A stretch of DNA of 64,000 nt from Romanomermis culicivorax (taxonomy: Eukaryota; Nematoda; Enoplea; Mermithida; Mermithidae), in the NCBI GenBank assembly GCA_963922205.1, contig CAWUHX010000038.1, positions 1,302,001 to 1,366,000 of the forward strand, given 5' to 3'. The notes below the pieces were generated by a model, which did no database searches, was not told the DNA's origin, and saw only the letters and a program-made list of their open reading frames with translations. Positions 7,675 to 18,961 of this stretch are shown here, piece by piece (position 1 is the stretch's first letter; each line of letters opens with the position of its first letter). The translations under genes and the position numbers were made by a program.

Positions 7675-8897
7675 TTACAATTTACTGCTAATAAAATCGC
7701 GTAGTGTTTTGATAACAACAGCATCATCAAAATCATAATGATAACCTTCATCAATAAAACAAGCTACAGTATCCTTAAGAATTTTACGGCCAGTACTTGT
7801 AAGTGGTATACATCTAAATATGTCAATCATCTGTTTAAAAGCGCGAAGACTGTAATAACCTTGAACTTCACCTATAACATATTCAAAACAGTCAATGATA
7901 AGTCCCATCTTTTCATATAAACGATTAACTGTTGGTGTAATTGTGATATTATATATGGAATTACGAGCTGGACACTGATGATCCTCAACAATTCCTACCT
8001 CTTTCGCGCAATAACAATCAAAAATACACCCATTAAAGATGTCTTGTATAACTAACTCAGCACATATAATTATAAATAATTTTTCACCTTTTACTACTTG
8101 CTCATCAAAAAACCATGGAATATCTAAACCCGGAACACGTAACTCACAAATACGTCTGGTTTCGGCGTCCAATGAATTGGTATCCGATGCTGAATCGTAG
8201 TCTGGATCATTGAAACAATTGATGAAGAGATCATTAATAAACGACGTTTGAACGCTAGCTTCCTTTTGATCTTCACGAGCATTGCTTTGTTCTCCGGCGA
8301 ATTTTGTAGCATGAATCCCTTCTTCTTCTTCTTTTATAATTTTCTTATCTGCACCGACTTCTTCTTCTTTAACAATTTTCGGGGTAGAACCATTTTTTCC
8401 AGCTACGTCGTCGTTTTCGTTTGTTTTGCGTTTTATCGCTAGCTGGAGATTTGCTGCTAAAGCGTTGTACTCGTTTGAAATAGCTGGAGCTATCTCATGT
8501 ATCATATTGGTCCAGCGCCAAAATTGCTAAAGAATAAAACGTTATATTTTAAAAGAAAGAAAGAAAGAAAGAAAGAATTCATATATCAACTCACTTCTTT
8601 AGATAAGCACCATGTCGTTCCATTAAACAAATTGTTAAATCGTACTGTAACCCCGTCGCTCTCGACCAGCATTTTATAACCAAGGTTGATGCTGCATCGA
8701 CCTCCATGTGAAAATGTCTTTTCAATAATATTGACATTGCGACCTAGTATACCGTATTGTGGTAAAATGAGCTTGAATCGGCGACCGTACGCCTCTTTTG
8801 TTTTAGGGTCGACGTTACGAAAATAGATTGACACGTATCTACCTTCAACCACTACAAATAATGCCATGTTTTCGTCTAACATAAACTGGTGTTCCAT
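7675..8897 (-). CDS. two-exon acidic protein of unknown function
   Basis: I do not recognise this 384-aa protein. Exon 1 is 8897-8595, the intron is 8594-8527 (68 nt, GTGAGT...TTCTTTAG, containing a (TTTC)n tract on the minus strand), and exon 2 is 8526-7675; phase 0 joining gives LSKEVQFWR-like continuity (KE then QFWRWTNM). Exon 1 is a compact beta-rich domain (ALFVVVEGRYVSIYFR, YGRRFKLILPQYG) loosely like the PC4 single-strand-DNA-binding fold; that resemblance is weak. Then comes an acidic linker with a repeat (KIVKEEEVGADKKIIKEEEE), and a Cys-containing C-terminal domain (IFDCYCAKEVG, DHQCPARN). It is the first gene after the divergent promoter, often an early or regulatory position; that is speculation. 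Confidence 0.6.
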
Positions 8898-9706
8898 TTT
8901 TGAAAATTCTTGAAGAAATATTAAAGAGAGAGAGAGAGAGAAGAAGCGAGTAGTTTTTGTAGCAACAAAACAGATAAATGTATAAAGTGTTCAAAATTTT
9001 GAGTAAAAGGAGGTTATAGTTATAATAAAATAACCAAGATATATAGCTTATAGCTGTAAGAGGAGGAGTTATAAGCATAATAAATATTCAAGACATATAT
9101 CCTACAGTATTCTACTATTCTGAGGAGTATATGAGAGGAGGAGCTATGTTCTACAAAAATAAAATAAAATGTATTTATGTGGTACGGTAACCTTTGAGAT
9201 CAAAGCTAGAAAAATATATGTGTTTTATGTGTTATAGTAATTATCAAGGTCAAAGCTATAGAAGCAATATAGCCACGTGCGCATGAGTTATAATGGTCTT
9301 TAAAGCTTTTCCACATAAAAAGAAAAGATGGTGCAACAGGGTTATAAGCAGCTATTACAGTTATTTTATAGCTTCAAGAATCAAAACAAAAATACTAGGG
9401 TTGTACAGTAAAACAGGTTTTCAACTGGTTTTAACTGGTAATATGCTAATAAAATAAGCTAAAGAAATGATATGGGCACGTGTTTATGAGTTATAGAGGT
9501 CTTTAAAGCTTTCCCATCATAAAAAAGAAAAGTACTACATTAACCTCGTAAACAATAATTAAATCTCTACCATAAAATTAATAGTTTTTGCTGATTTATA
9601 AAAATTTTCTATTATTATTATTACCGTATAAGTTTTTAATGAATAGGTTGTTTTCTATTTTTCTAGTTTATAGTTTTTATATTTTCTAGTTTAGATAATT
9701 TTTATA
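8898..9706. promoter_or_regulatory. divergent promoter region between minus-strand block and DNA polymerase
   Basis: The 809 nt separate oppositely oriented starts at 8897 (minus) and 9707 (plus). A (GA)n tract lies at about 8923-8940. Purine-rich motifs similar to those at 2641-2700 occur at 9007, 9061 and 9135 (GAGGAGGAGCTATG). A roughly 55-bp imperfect direct repeat occurs at 9274-9328 and 9477-9531; both copies begin with the palindrome CACGTG (9274, 9477) and share TTTAAAGCTTT. No open frame of note. A shared promoter, possibly with bHLH-type sites, is inference. Confidence 0.55.
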
Positions 9707-12700
9707 ATGAAACCTATTTATGAGGATATTACTTCGGACGAAGACGACATGCCTATGGAAATTTTAGAAGATATTACTTCTGATGAAGATGACGATGAAA
9801 CAATAGTGAACGAGTCTTCAGAGAATATTACCTCTGAGAAAGAAGAAGAAGAAGAAGAAACACTCGATAATAATGTTATTTTGGAAGAAGAAGAAGAAGG
9901 AACTGTTTTAGATTATGATGATGATGAAGATGATCAATACAAAAGTTATACGCCTTACAGTTCTGATGAGGAAGAAATTTACGAAACAGTTCAAATTGGT
10001 GGTGGTGGCGGGGGTAGTGGAGGTGTAACGAATGCATCTTTTGTTGCGGATGATTTTTTCGAACTAGGTCAACCCAGTACTGTAAATATTAGGCGTTTTA
10101 ATACCGAGGGTCGCGAGTACTCTGTGAACTTTCGTAATACCGAACATATGGATGATTTAAATGCTCAAATAGTACCAACATTTCAACGTATAGTAGAGCG
10201 AATTTCTGAGAATGTCGCTGATAATGCATTTATAGGGTTTTCCTTTGACCATCCAGATTTGACAAAAGGTCGTGTTTTGATACCTTTTAGACCGAAACAT
10301 GCTTTAACTGGAGATTTGATTGTAAACACTCTTAATGCTGTTCTTCAATCAAATGAGCAAATACAAATTGATAGTCGTCAGTCTACAATTCGTACCATTA
10401 TTGTAACACCACCTGCGGGTAGCGGTAAGCTGATTAAAATTACTTATGTAAGATTTTTATTTATTTATTTATTTAAGGTATTCACAATGCTCATCAATAT
10501 TTAAAACATAATGATTTTCTAAAAGATAAACGCTGTATTATTCAAATCAGCAACACGGATGATTTATGTTTTGCTAGAGCTCTAGTTGTTGCTAGAGCTT
10601 ACATTCATAAAAAAGATAAGAATGCTGAGCACAAATGGGAAAGTATTCGAAAATCTGGCAAGTCACATCTGCTGCAAACAAAGGTTGCTAAAGAACTGAT
10701 GACCTTAGCAGGTTTAGCTAATCATCAAGGAGCTTGCAGTTTTCATCAGTGGGAACAATTGCAAACTGTTTTATTACCCGATTATCAAATCAAAGTTTTT
10801 AGCAGAGAACGCTTTAAAGATTTAATATTTAGAGGTTAGAGTTTTTTATTTTTCAGTTATTGTGTACGTATTTAGAGTTTTAAGGACCTGAAGCAACGCA
10901 TGTTTTAAATATTTACCACCATGATAACCATTACTCCGTCATTACAAAGATGCCTGGATTTTTTGACCGCAGCTACTTTTGTCCTCATTGCGATCTGGCC
11001 TACAACAACAAAATGGAACACAGATGCAGAAACGTTTGTCCTCTGTGTTACAATACACCCCCATGTAATCAATTTAATGCTCGAAAATGCAAAGATTGTC
11101 TGCGTTATTTTAAAAACGATAAGTGTTTTGCTCGACACAAGCTTGTTTTTACTCAAAGAGGTCAATCCAAACGTCAAAAAACAGGTTTATCTATTTGCGA
11201 TCGTTTCAAAGTGTGCGAACAATGTGATACACTGGTTCGACGAGCACATTCTAATCCTCATAATTGCGGTTATTTTGAATGTAAAACATGCAAGAAAAGC
11301 GTACCTAAAAAAGGTAATAGATATGGTGTAATTATTTTATTTTATTTTATATGAAAATTTTTATTTTAGATCATTTATGTTTTATGCAACCTGTTGGTAG
11401 CGAGCAAATTGAAGAGGAAGAAGATATATTTGAAACAAATGTTGATGAGGATGAGTGTCTAGATGATAATGAAACAGGAATTACCGATAAATGTCCTGTT
11501 AATCAAAAATTTGTTTTTTATGATTTTGAGACTACACAGGAAAAAATTCTACGACAAAGCGAATTAGGGGATGTGTTCGAACACGAACCAAATTTATGTG
11601 TTGTCCATACTGTATGCGATCAGTGTCGTCAAAACGAGGGAGATTTTTGCTGCAATACATGCGGTCAACGCGAACGTATTTTCAAAGGATCTACATGTCT
11701 AAATGATTTCTGCGAATACCTTTTTGCAAAAGGTATGAAAAACATTACTGCAATAGCTCATAATTCTCGAGGATTCGATGGACAATTTATAATGCAGTTT
11801 TTGTATCGTAATGGACATCATAAACTACATATCATTAATAAGGGTGAATTAGTAAATTGTTTATAGTTTTTCATTTTCATCTATTTATTTATTTTTAGGT
11901 TTAGAGTTGATGTGTATCAAAGTAGGGTCGATAAAAATTATTGATTCTCTGAACTTTCTTCCGATGCCTTTGGCGGCTTTACCGAAAACATTTGGAATAA
12001 GTGAAATATGTAAAGGATATTTCCCTCATTTCTTTAATAGAAAAGAAAATTACGGATATATTGGCTCATATCCATCACCCAATATGTACGGTTACAATGC
12101 TATGAAACCTGCGGCTCGTGCCACGTTTCTGGAGTGGTATAATCGAAAGCTTGAAACAGTAAGTTTGCAAAAGTATAAAGTTTTGCATTTAAATGCATCA
12201 TTGTTTAGGGTTGTCAATTTAATTTTGATAATGAGTTAATTGACTACTGTCGTAGCGATGTGCAAGTTTTACGACAATGTTGTATGAAATTTCGCGATAT
12301 TTTTATGGAAGAAACAAATGTCGATCCTTTTGAAAATTCAATAACCATTGCTAGTGCTTGCAACTTAGTTTTCCGACGTTTATTTTTGAAGCCAGATACT
12401 ATTGGTGTAATACCATACAAAGGTTATGGTAAAGAAGAAAGACAATCTGTTATAGCCTTAAAATGGTTGAAGTGGTTAGTCCATAAAAATGAAAAATTGT
12501 ATATTCGACATAAACTTAATGGTGGCGAAGTTCAAATTGGAAAATTCAGAGTTGATGGTTTATCAGGTAGTTTTGTTCAAATTTTTGAAATTTTAATATT
12601 TATATGTTTGCTCATTAAGACACGACAATTTATGAATTTCACGGTTGTTATTGGCATGGTTGCCCTAAATGTATGAAAAATAGATATCAATTAACAGCCG

Positions 12701-14505
12701 ATAATAATACAAAAGCAGTCGATGCATATGAGCGCACTTTTAACCGGGTTATGGAACTTCAAGCACTCGGTTATAGCGTAGTCGAAATGTGGGAGTGCGA
12801 GCTTTTACAACAACTTCACTCAGATCCCGAAATGAAAACATTTTTTGATACAGTCAAAATACCGGAACCTATAAATCCTCGAGAAGGTAAAATCTTGAAT
12901 TGTTCTTTTTATTTTGTCAAAAGTTTTCATGTTTTAGCTTTCTTTGGCGGTCGCACTAATGCTGTAAAACTGTATCATAAGATTAAGTACAATCAAGATG
13001 GTACACCTGCAGAAAAGATCAATTATGTAGATGTATGCAGTTTATACCCGTTTGTCAACAAATACGGGAAATACCCTACAGGTCATCCAAAAATCTTTAC
13101 TGAAGATTTTGAAGAGGTCAGTTCAACGTCACAACCTTATGAGGGGTTAATCAAGTGTAAGGTTTTACCACCTCCCAAACTCTTAAATCCTGTTTTACCG
13201 TATCGACATGGTGGTAAATTATTGTTTCCTTTATGCAAAACTTGCACGCATGATTCACAAAAGACCTCATGCGTGCATAACGACCAAGACAGAGCATTAG
13301 ACGGTACATGGGTTACGATAGAATTATATAAAGCCTTAGAGAAGGGATATAAGGTATATTGTTACGGTAATGGTTCTTTTTCTATGTATATTATTTTTGT
13401 TTCAGATCCTCAAGATTTTCGAGGTTTGGCATTATGATAATATTGAGCAATATCATCCAACCAAAAACCCCACTGGTGGTTTATTTACTCAATATGTCAA
13501 TACCTTTATGAAAATGAAACTAGTAAATTTTATATTATGTAAATGTGACAGAATTTGATTGTAATTTTTATAGGAGAGTGAAGGCTATCCTGCTAAAGCT
13601 CAAACAGATGAGCAAAAACGTGAATACGAGATGGAGGTCTACAATCGTGAGAATATTTCATTGGATTCTTCAAAAATTTTAAAAAATCCTGGAAAGAGGG
13701 CTTTGGCTAAATTAATGCTAAATTCTTTCTGGGGAAAAGTAACTATACATAGTTTTTTTGTAATTCATTTAATTAATTTTATGTTTTTTAGTTTGGTCAA
13801 CGAAACAATATGGATAAGACTGTTATCCACAATGCACCCAAAGAATATTTTGAACTTGTGATGAATGTCGCCAACATTATTAAGAATGTTAGACTAATCA
13901 ATGAACAATTGGTGTCAACAACATATTGTCAACATGATGATTTTGCCGAAGTCATGGGAAATACTAACGCTGTTATTGCAGCTTATACGACGGCTCAAGC
14001 TCGATTAAAGTTATATTCTTACATTGAGCGATTAAAAAGTCGAGTATTGTATTTTGACACGGATAGTATTATTTACCTGTCAACAGTTGACAAACAACAA
14101 TATCAAGTACCCACTGGTTGGTGTCTTGGTGAAATGACTGACGAGTTACGTGAATATGGTTCTGGATCTTACATTACCGAATTTGTTAGTGGAGGTCCTA
14201 AAAATTACGCCTACAGGTTGTACAGTCCCTCTACAGACCAATACCGTCACGTAATCAAAGTCCGCGGTATCACTTTGTCATCAGATACTATGAAAAAAGT
14301 TAATTTTTATTCGCTTCGTCGAATGGTTTTTGCTTTTGTAAAAAACAATGGAAAAGAAGAAGTAGATGTACATAGTCTCCGTATAGAGCGTCAGCAAGAT
14401 CGTAAAGTTGTTACTCGTAAAACTTTGAAAAAATTTCGTATAGTATATGATAAACGTATTTTGAAACGTAATTTTTGTACATTTCCTTATGGTTGGACTA
14501 AATAA
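9707..14505 (+). CDS. Polinton protein-primed DNA polymerase B, 11 exons
   Basis: This encodes the replicative DNA polymerase of the element, 1,424 aa after splicing. Exons: 9707-10424, 10478-10834, 10885-11313, 11370-11843, 11899-12158, 12209-12566, 12620-12886, 12938-13353, 13406-13522, 13574-13738, 13792-14505. All ten introns are 50-56 nt, GT-AG, and every join keeps frame and rebuilds family sequence. The N-terminus is acidic with a repeated EDITSDEDD (residues 6-14, 21-29) and a Gly tract; exon 3 is Cys-rich and probably binds zinc. Exonuclease motifs: FYDFETT (about 551), AHNSRGFDGQF (631), YCRSD (759). Polymerase motifs: YVDVCSLYP (984), KLMLNSFWGKFG (1178), YFDTDS (1274). No stop or frameshift is seen. 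A donor variant (GTTAGA) ends exon 2. Confidence 0.95.
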
Positions 14506-14569
14506 TTTTACAATAAAGTAGAATGTTGCATCGAATTAAAAATTTTTCTTTTTGATATGCAAAGATTTT

Positions 14570-15400
14570 TTCTTTTTTCTACATGTCTTTTACGACTATT
14601 TTTGATCATTTTTATAAAAGACCTTCTTGGTCGTTTTTGGCAGAACATCAAAATTTATACGCATGCACCCGTAAGGATAATGTTTCATCTCGTAATGACT
14701 CTCCCGAGAATTTACCCATTAAACAGACCATTACTGACCAATTTGACCGTTTGAGATTGACTTGAACGATCGTTCAGGAATGGGGCCTCCGAGCATATTT
14801 ACGCCTGCAGGTGGCGCCCTTTTGTCAAAGGGGGTCCAGGGGCGCAAATTTTTGAAAGGCTTATCCTGCCCACGGGAGAAGCCATTTTTACACACAATCG
14901 CTTTTTATTTCTTTTCCATGTTTTGTTCATTTTATCCCGAATCTGTATCCTTTACCGTACGTCAACTCTCCAAATTTTCTACACGCTTTTTACGACCAGC
15001 TCGTTTGGTCTTTTTTCTATAAAAGACCTTATTTGTCTACATGCTTTTTACGGCCAGCTCGCTCTGGTCATTTTTATAAAAGACCTTCTTGGTCATTTTT
15101 GGCAGAACATCAAAATTTTTACGCATGCACCCGTAAGGATAATGTTTCATCTCGTAATGACTCTCCCGAGATTTTACTCATTAAACAGACCATTACTGAC
15201 CAGATTGACCGTTCTGACATTTGTTGACTTGAACGATCGTTCAGAAAATGGGACCTCCAAAATATTTTTACACCTGCAGGTGGCACCCTTTTGACAAAGG
15301 GGGTCCGGGGTGCAAATTTTTGTGGGCTTCCTCTTCCCAGAGGGGAAGCCGTTTTTACACTCAATCACTTTTTATTTCTTTTCCATTTTTTGTTCATTTT
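14570..15400. repeat. 462-bp tandem duplication at the Polinton right end
   Basis: About 370 bp starting near 14,570 recurs from about 15,032, offset 462 bp, with roughly 90 percent identity by eye. Landmarks: TTTATAAAAGACCTTCTTGG (14611 and 15073), CGCATGCACCCGTAAGGATA, and the 12-bp palindrome GAACGATCGTTC (14764-14775 and 15231-15242). A partial third copy of the start (TTTTTACGACCAGCTCG) lies near 14,985. Open frames here are shared by chance and not coding-like. Confidence 0.85.
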
Positions 15401-15519
15401 AGTTTTCCTTTTTACGTTCATCATTGATTTTCCTTTTCCACGCACAGTAACACATTTATTACCATAATCGAAAAATTACCGTAATTCTACTATTACGGTA
15501 ACTCTAGAACATACATTTT

Positions 15520-15745
15520 TAACCGTGCGACCTATAAATCGACTTATATGTTTACTGTACGACCTATAAATCGATGAAGAAATTAACCGTATATGTTTAC
15601 TGTACGACCTGTAAATCCGACAAAAGCAAAACGTGTATGTTTACTGTACGACCTATAAATCGGAAAAAAGTGACAAATTATAGGTCGTACACAAAAGATA
15701 GGAGTATCCTTAAGCGTACGACCTATACGGGCCGGCCTTACTACT
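15520..15745. repeat. terminal GTACGACCTATAAATCG repeat cluster
   Basis: The core GACCTATAAATCG occurs at about 15529, 15559, 15609 (as CTGTAAATCCG) and 15650, mostly preceded by ATGTTTACTGTAC. Then TATAGGTCGTAC (15679-15690) and GTACGACCTATA (15716-15727) form a perfect 12-bp inverted repeat with a 25-nt loop. This lies at the expected outer edge of the element, inside the presumed terminal inverted repeat. It may bind integrase or terminal protein; that is inference. Confidence 0.75.
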
Positions 15746-16416
15746 AATGTATTCTGACTGATACAACTGTGGAAATTTTAAAATTTTACGATCCTTCAAA
15801 CATTTGTTTTGAGACGGGAATGTATGCAATGACTTTTCAATGAAGATCGATTTATTTCTTTGAATATTTTATTGTTTGGAACTCAAGAATTTTCAATTTC
15901 AAGTTTCTCTATGAATTTTTATGCGTACACTAATCTTGTAACGAGGTAAAAAGGTCTACAATGATCAGCTACAACAGTCAGATTTACGCTTCCCAATTTT
16001 TAAATAAATTATATCTGAAGTTATGTATAAAATCTATTCTTGCTGGCAATAATACACTGCTGGAACCAACTGATTCACCGTTTTTCAAAAAGTTCGCATT
16101 TTTGTTCAAAAAGTTTAAAATTTCATAGAACCGAAGATTAATTGTAGCTCTTACGAGTAATACGGGGACAGTATCAATTTAATTGTACTACAAATTTTCA
16201 GCTGAGTAGTAAGATCTTTGGTCGGTATTCTTGAAATTGGAAATTAACATTTATCCGATTTCCACGTTCTCTTCCGCACAAGTAGTTTTAGCTGAATACT
16301 GTCTATGATTGCAAAAATTACTGTAAAATATCTCTATGGATAAAAAACTTTAGTGAGGTATTCCAGGCATTCTGTTTTATATGTGGCAATTATCATTTCT
16401 TGAAAGTGAACTCACC
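15746..16416. other. host flank without recognisable features
   Basis: AT-rich single-copy-looking sequence between the Polinton end and the first foldback element. I see no coding exon, RNA gene or repeat in it. Confidence 0.5.
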
Positions 16417-17434
16417 GGTCTATTCTCAAATGAGCGATTCCAATATGAGCGACTCCCGATTGAGCGAATTCTCAATTGAGCGATTCCCATGTGAGCTATT
16501 CCCAGGTGAGTGATTCCCAGTTGAGCGGTTTCCCAATTGAGAAAATTCCCAATTAAGCGATTCTCATGTGAACTATTCCCAATTGAACGATTCCCATGTG
16601 AGCGATTCCTGTTTGACTGAATTCCCAAATGAGCGAATACTCAATTGAACGAGTTTCGAAACGAGCGAATTCTCAATTTTATGCGATTCCAAACGAGCAG
16701 TAGTAAATGCAACAACATGATCTTCACATTTCCTTCTTTACCTTATATTTTTCTTTGCATATATTTCTTTTTTATTCCGTTCTGTGTGTTGCAAGTAATG
16801 TTTTCGTTTATGTACGTTTTTGTATTTTTATCCTTTGTCTTTGCTTTCTTTCATTTTCTTTTTTATTGTCATCTACAAGTTGTTATTTTTAATAAGTATT
16901 GTCTCCCATGTAATTGTTATATAATTCGGGACTCTCTATTTCCTATTTAATTTTATCTTTTGTAACTTTTTTTTCATCTTTATCTACTTTTCATCTTAGT
17001 TTTTTGCCTTTACTTCTTTATTTTCATCTTTTTAAATTCTCTCAATTCTTTCTTTTTTTGTTGTTTTTCACATTATTTTGTCTTTTTTCCTATTTTTTGA
17101 TGTTTGAAATTTGAAGAAAGTGTTATTACATTCTCGACCACTCGTTTGGAATCGCGCAATTGGGAATTCGCTCATTTGGGAATTAGTTGAATTGGGAATC
17201 GCTCACATGGAAATCGCTCAGTTGGGAATTTGCTCATTTGAGAATTCGCTCAAATGGGAATCGCTCACATGGGAATCCCTTAATTGAGAATTTGCTCACT
17301 TGGGAATTCGCTCAATTGAGAATTCGCTCATTCGGGAATTGGCTCAATTGGGAATTCGCTCAATTGGGAATTCACTCACTTGGGAATCAGTCACTTGGGA
17401 ATCGCTGACTTGAGACTTGCTCACGTGAGAGTAC
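16417..17434. mobile_element. foldback-type element with tandem-repeat inverted arms (copy 1)
   Basis: The left arm (16417-16690) is about 15 degenerate copies of a 15-16-bp unit near CCCAATTGAGCGATT; the right arm (about 17130-17434) carries the same unit in inverse orientation (TTGGGAATTCGCTCA). The core (16700-17120) is strongly pyrimidine-rich. Ends GGTCTATTC and GCTCACGTGAGAGTAC match those of a second copy at 38159-39257. Long inverted arms of short tandem repeats define foldback (FB/Galileo-like) elements; no transposase is present. Confidence 0.75.
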
Positions 17435-18725
17435 CCCTACTCATTAACCAGATTCCAAGCATTCATTTTTATGCCAATAAATCATGGCTTCAATATACGT
17501 CATGAGCGCCACATTCATCGATCTTTTCGAAGCACTATTTTTCTCTTACGAATTACGAATAGTCAGCATAGGGTTAGAAATCGTTTGATTTTGTAATTAA
17601 ATTTTCGCAATGGAACTTTAGGGAGAACAAAATTTCAATGCATTCCTTTCTGCCCTCAATTCCAATCTAACGGAGTAAATGAAATATTTATTATACTATG
17701 TAAATCTTCCTGCTGTCAGCGGATAAGTGATAAATCTTGGTGAAATATGCAACGGTATCTGGAACATTATCTGCTTTTTGTACACAACTGTTACTGAAAA
17801 AATGGTTGAAAATTAGTTGAGTGGGCTCACAAATTCTCTATCCTATGTGACATATGGCTCGGCAGAATATCGTTAAAATATGGAGTAGGACTTTCTTTCC
17901 GCTCTTATCATTCACAAGTTTTGCAGCGAAAAACAGAAACTCTAGATTATAATCAGTAAACTATAACCCGCGTACGTTCAGCTTTCATTCGCAATTCCGC
18001 CATTAAAAAACTAGCTAACTCTATAATTTCTCTCCTTGAGTAATTAGAATGGCCACAGGCACAATCTTCTTGTAAAACGTATTGGATTTGGTCATCATTC
18101 GCTACCAAAAAACAATGGCATGGTGCCAAAGATGGCGTCCTGAAGGCAGATTGTGCGCCACTGAATGGAAAAATCCATTTGCGAGCGCATTTGTTAATTC
18201 GATTTCTGCTGGTAAGCAGTATATATGCAAATGACAAGGCAATTTCCAAAGACGTTATTAATTTGTTTGCTTTTTCGGAACTCGTGGGCCTTGTTTCTGG
18301 CTGTTTTTCTTGCTTTTTTGTGGTCAATAATAGATGGAGGGAAAAAGACAAGAAACGGACAGAAAACATGGAAAACACGAATTATATTCATTTTATTTTG
18401 AAATGTAAGCAGCTGTAACGAAAAAGAGGAGCATGATAATATTAAAGCTGAAATCATCGAGAAATTACTATGCTTGATCACTTTTGATTTGGATGAAACT
18501 TTGACACCCGAATTTTACTCGAAAAATGTTAGCTATTAACGAGCTTATGGGAACAAATTTTCAGTTTTTCTATTTACCACTTTTAGATGAGAAATTCTCT
18601 TCGTTTCTTACTGTAATAAGCTTTGCTAATTTTTCCTTGTTGAGCTTACTTTTTCCTAGGATCGTCACATCGAGCAAACAAATATGCATCAATTGGAAAT
18701 CTTGAGGATATGAGTTGTATTAACG
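17435..18725. other. intergenic, no supported gene
   Basis: Contains a 141-codon minus-strand frame (17953-18378) with no recognisable domain; its C-terminal half (CHCFLVANDDQIQY, EDCACGHSNYS) could be an exon but has no support. The segment 18520-18725 resembles flanks of the MITE-2 copies at 31,260 and 39,290 (AATAAGCTT, TTGAGCTTAC). Confidence 0.4.
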
Positions 18726-18961
18726 CTATACTCCATTCATTTTGACATGATCGATGCAGCGAGGTCGCAGTCAAATTTATATTCAAAATTATTGAGAGCT
18801 CGTTAATTCTGTTCAATAGATTTTTCCTTAATAATACAGACTCTTTGATGATTATTCTTTTCACTTATTTCAAGATTATCGAAATAGATTTTATGATTTA
18901 AAGCTGCGTTTACTTGAACCCCGATCGCTGCATCGATCATTTCAAAATAAATAGAGTATAG
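18726..18961. mobile_element. MITE-2 copy
   Basis: Starts CTATACTCCATTCATTTTG and ends with the inverse, TTCAAAATAAATAGAGTATA. Inside each end is the palindrome-rich GATCGATGCAGCG / CGCTGCATCGATC. About 236 bp, no coding capacity. Related copies lie at 34836-35104 and 39369-39589. Confidence 0.75.

Larger units (their letters stand above)
1..15745. mobile_element. Polinton/Maverick transposon, right-hand part
   Basis: The region carries the Polinton hallmark set: protein-primed family B DNA polymerase, retroviral-type integrase with chromodomain, adenain-like cysteine protease, FtsK/HerA-type packaging ATPase, major and minor capsid proteins. Genes sit in two divergent blocks, minus strand 1-8,897 and plus strand 9,707-14,505. 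The left end lies outside the window. The right end is placed near 15,745 because repeat-rich terminal sequence stops there and Polintons usually end in CT; the exact base and the 6-bp target duplication cannot be verified without the left end. Reading frames are open except for one TAG in the integrase, so the copy looks young. Family identity is certain; autonomy is inference. Confidence 0.95.

Noticed and set aside
10905..11331. Frames of 90 and 136 aa overlapping polymerase exon 3
   Set aside because: Both are off-frame; the zinc-finger-like Cys-rich frame fits the spliced polymerase exactly.
14557..15368. Several 60-120-aa frames at the Polinton right end on both strands
   Set aside because: They arise from the 462-bp duplicated non-coding terminal sequence; frames are open on several phases and lack domains.
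1..15745. Endogenous adenovirus or large DNA virus instead of a Polinton
   Set aside because: The retroviral-type integrase with chromodomain beside a protein-primed polymerase and this capsid set is the Polinton combination; no adenovirus- or giant-virus-specific genes are visible.
17187..17408. Repetitive NWE/GNR protein-like frame
   Set aside because: It is a translation of the 15-bp tandem units of the foldback arm, open in more than one frame.
17953..18378. 141-aa minus-strand frame
   Set aside because: No domain, no paralogue in the window, no coherent neighbouring exon; its first third is low-complexity. Kept only as a note in the intergenic entry.
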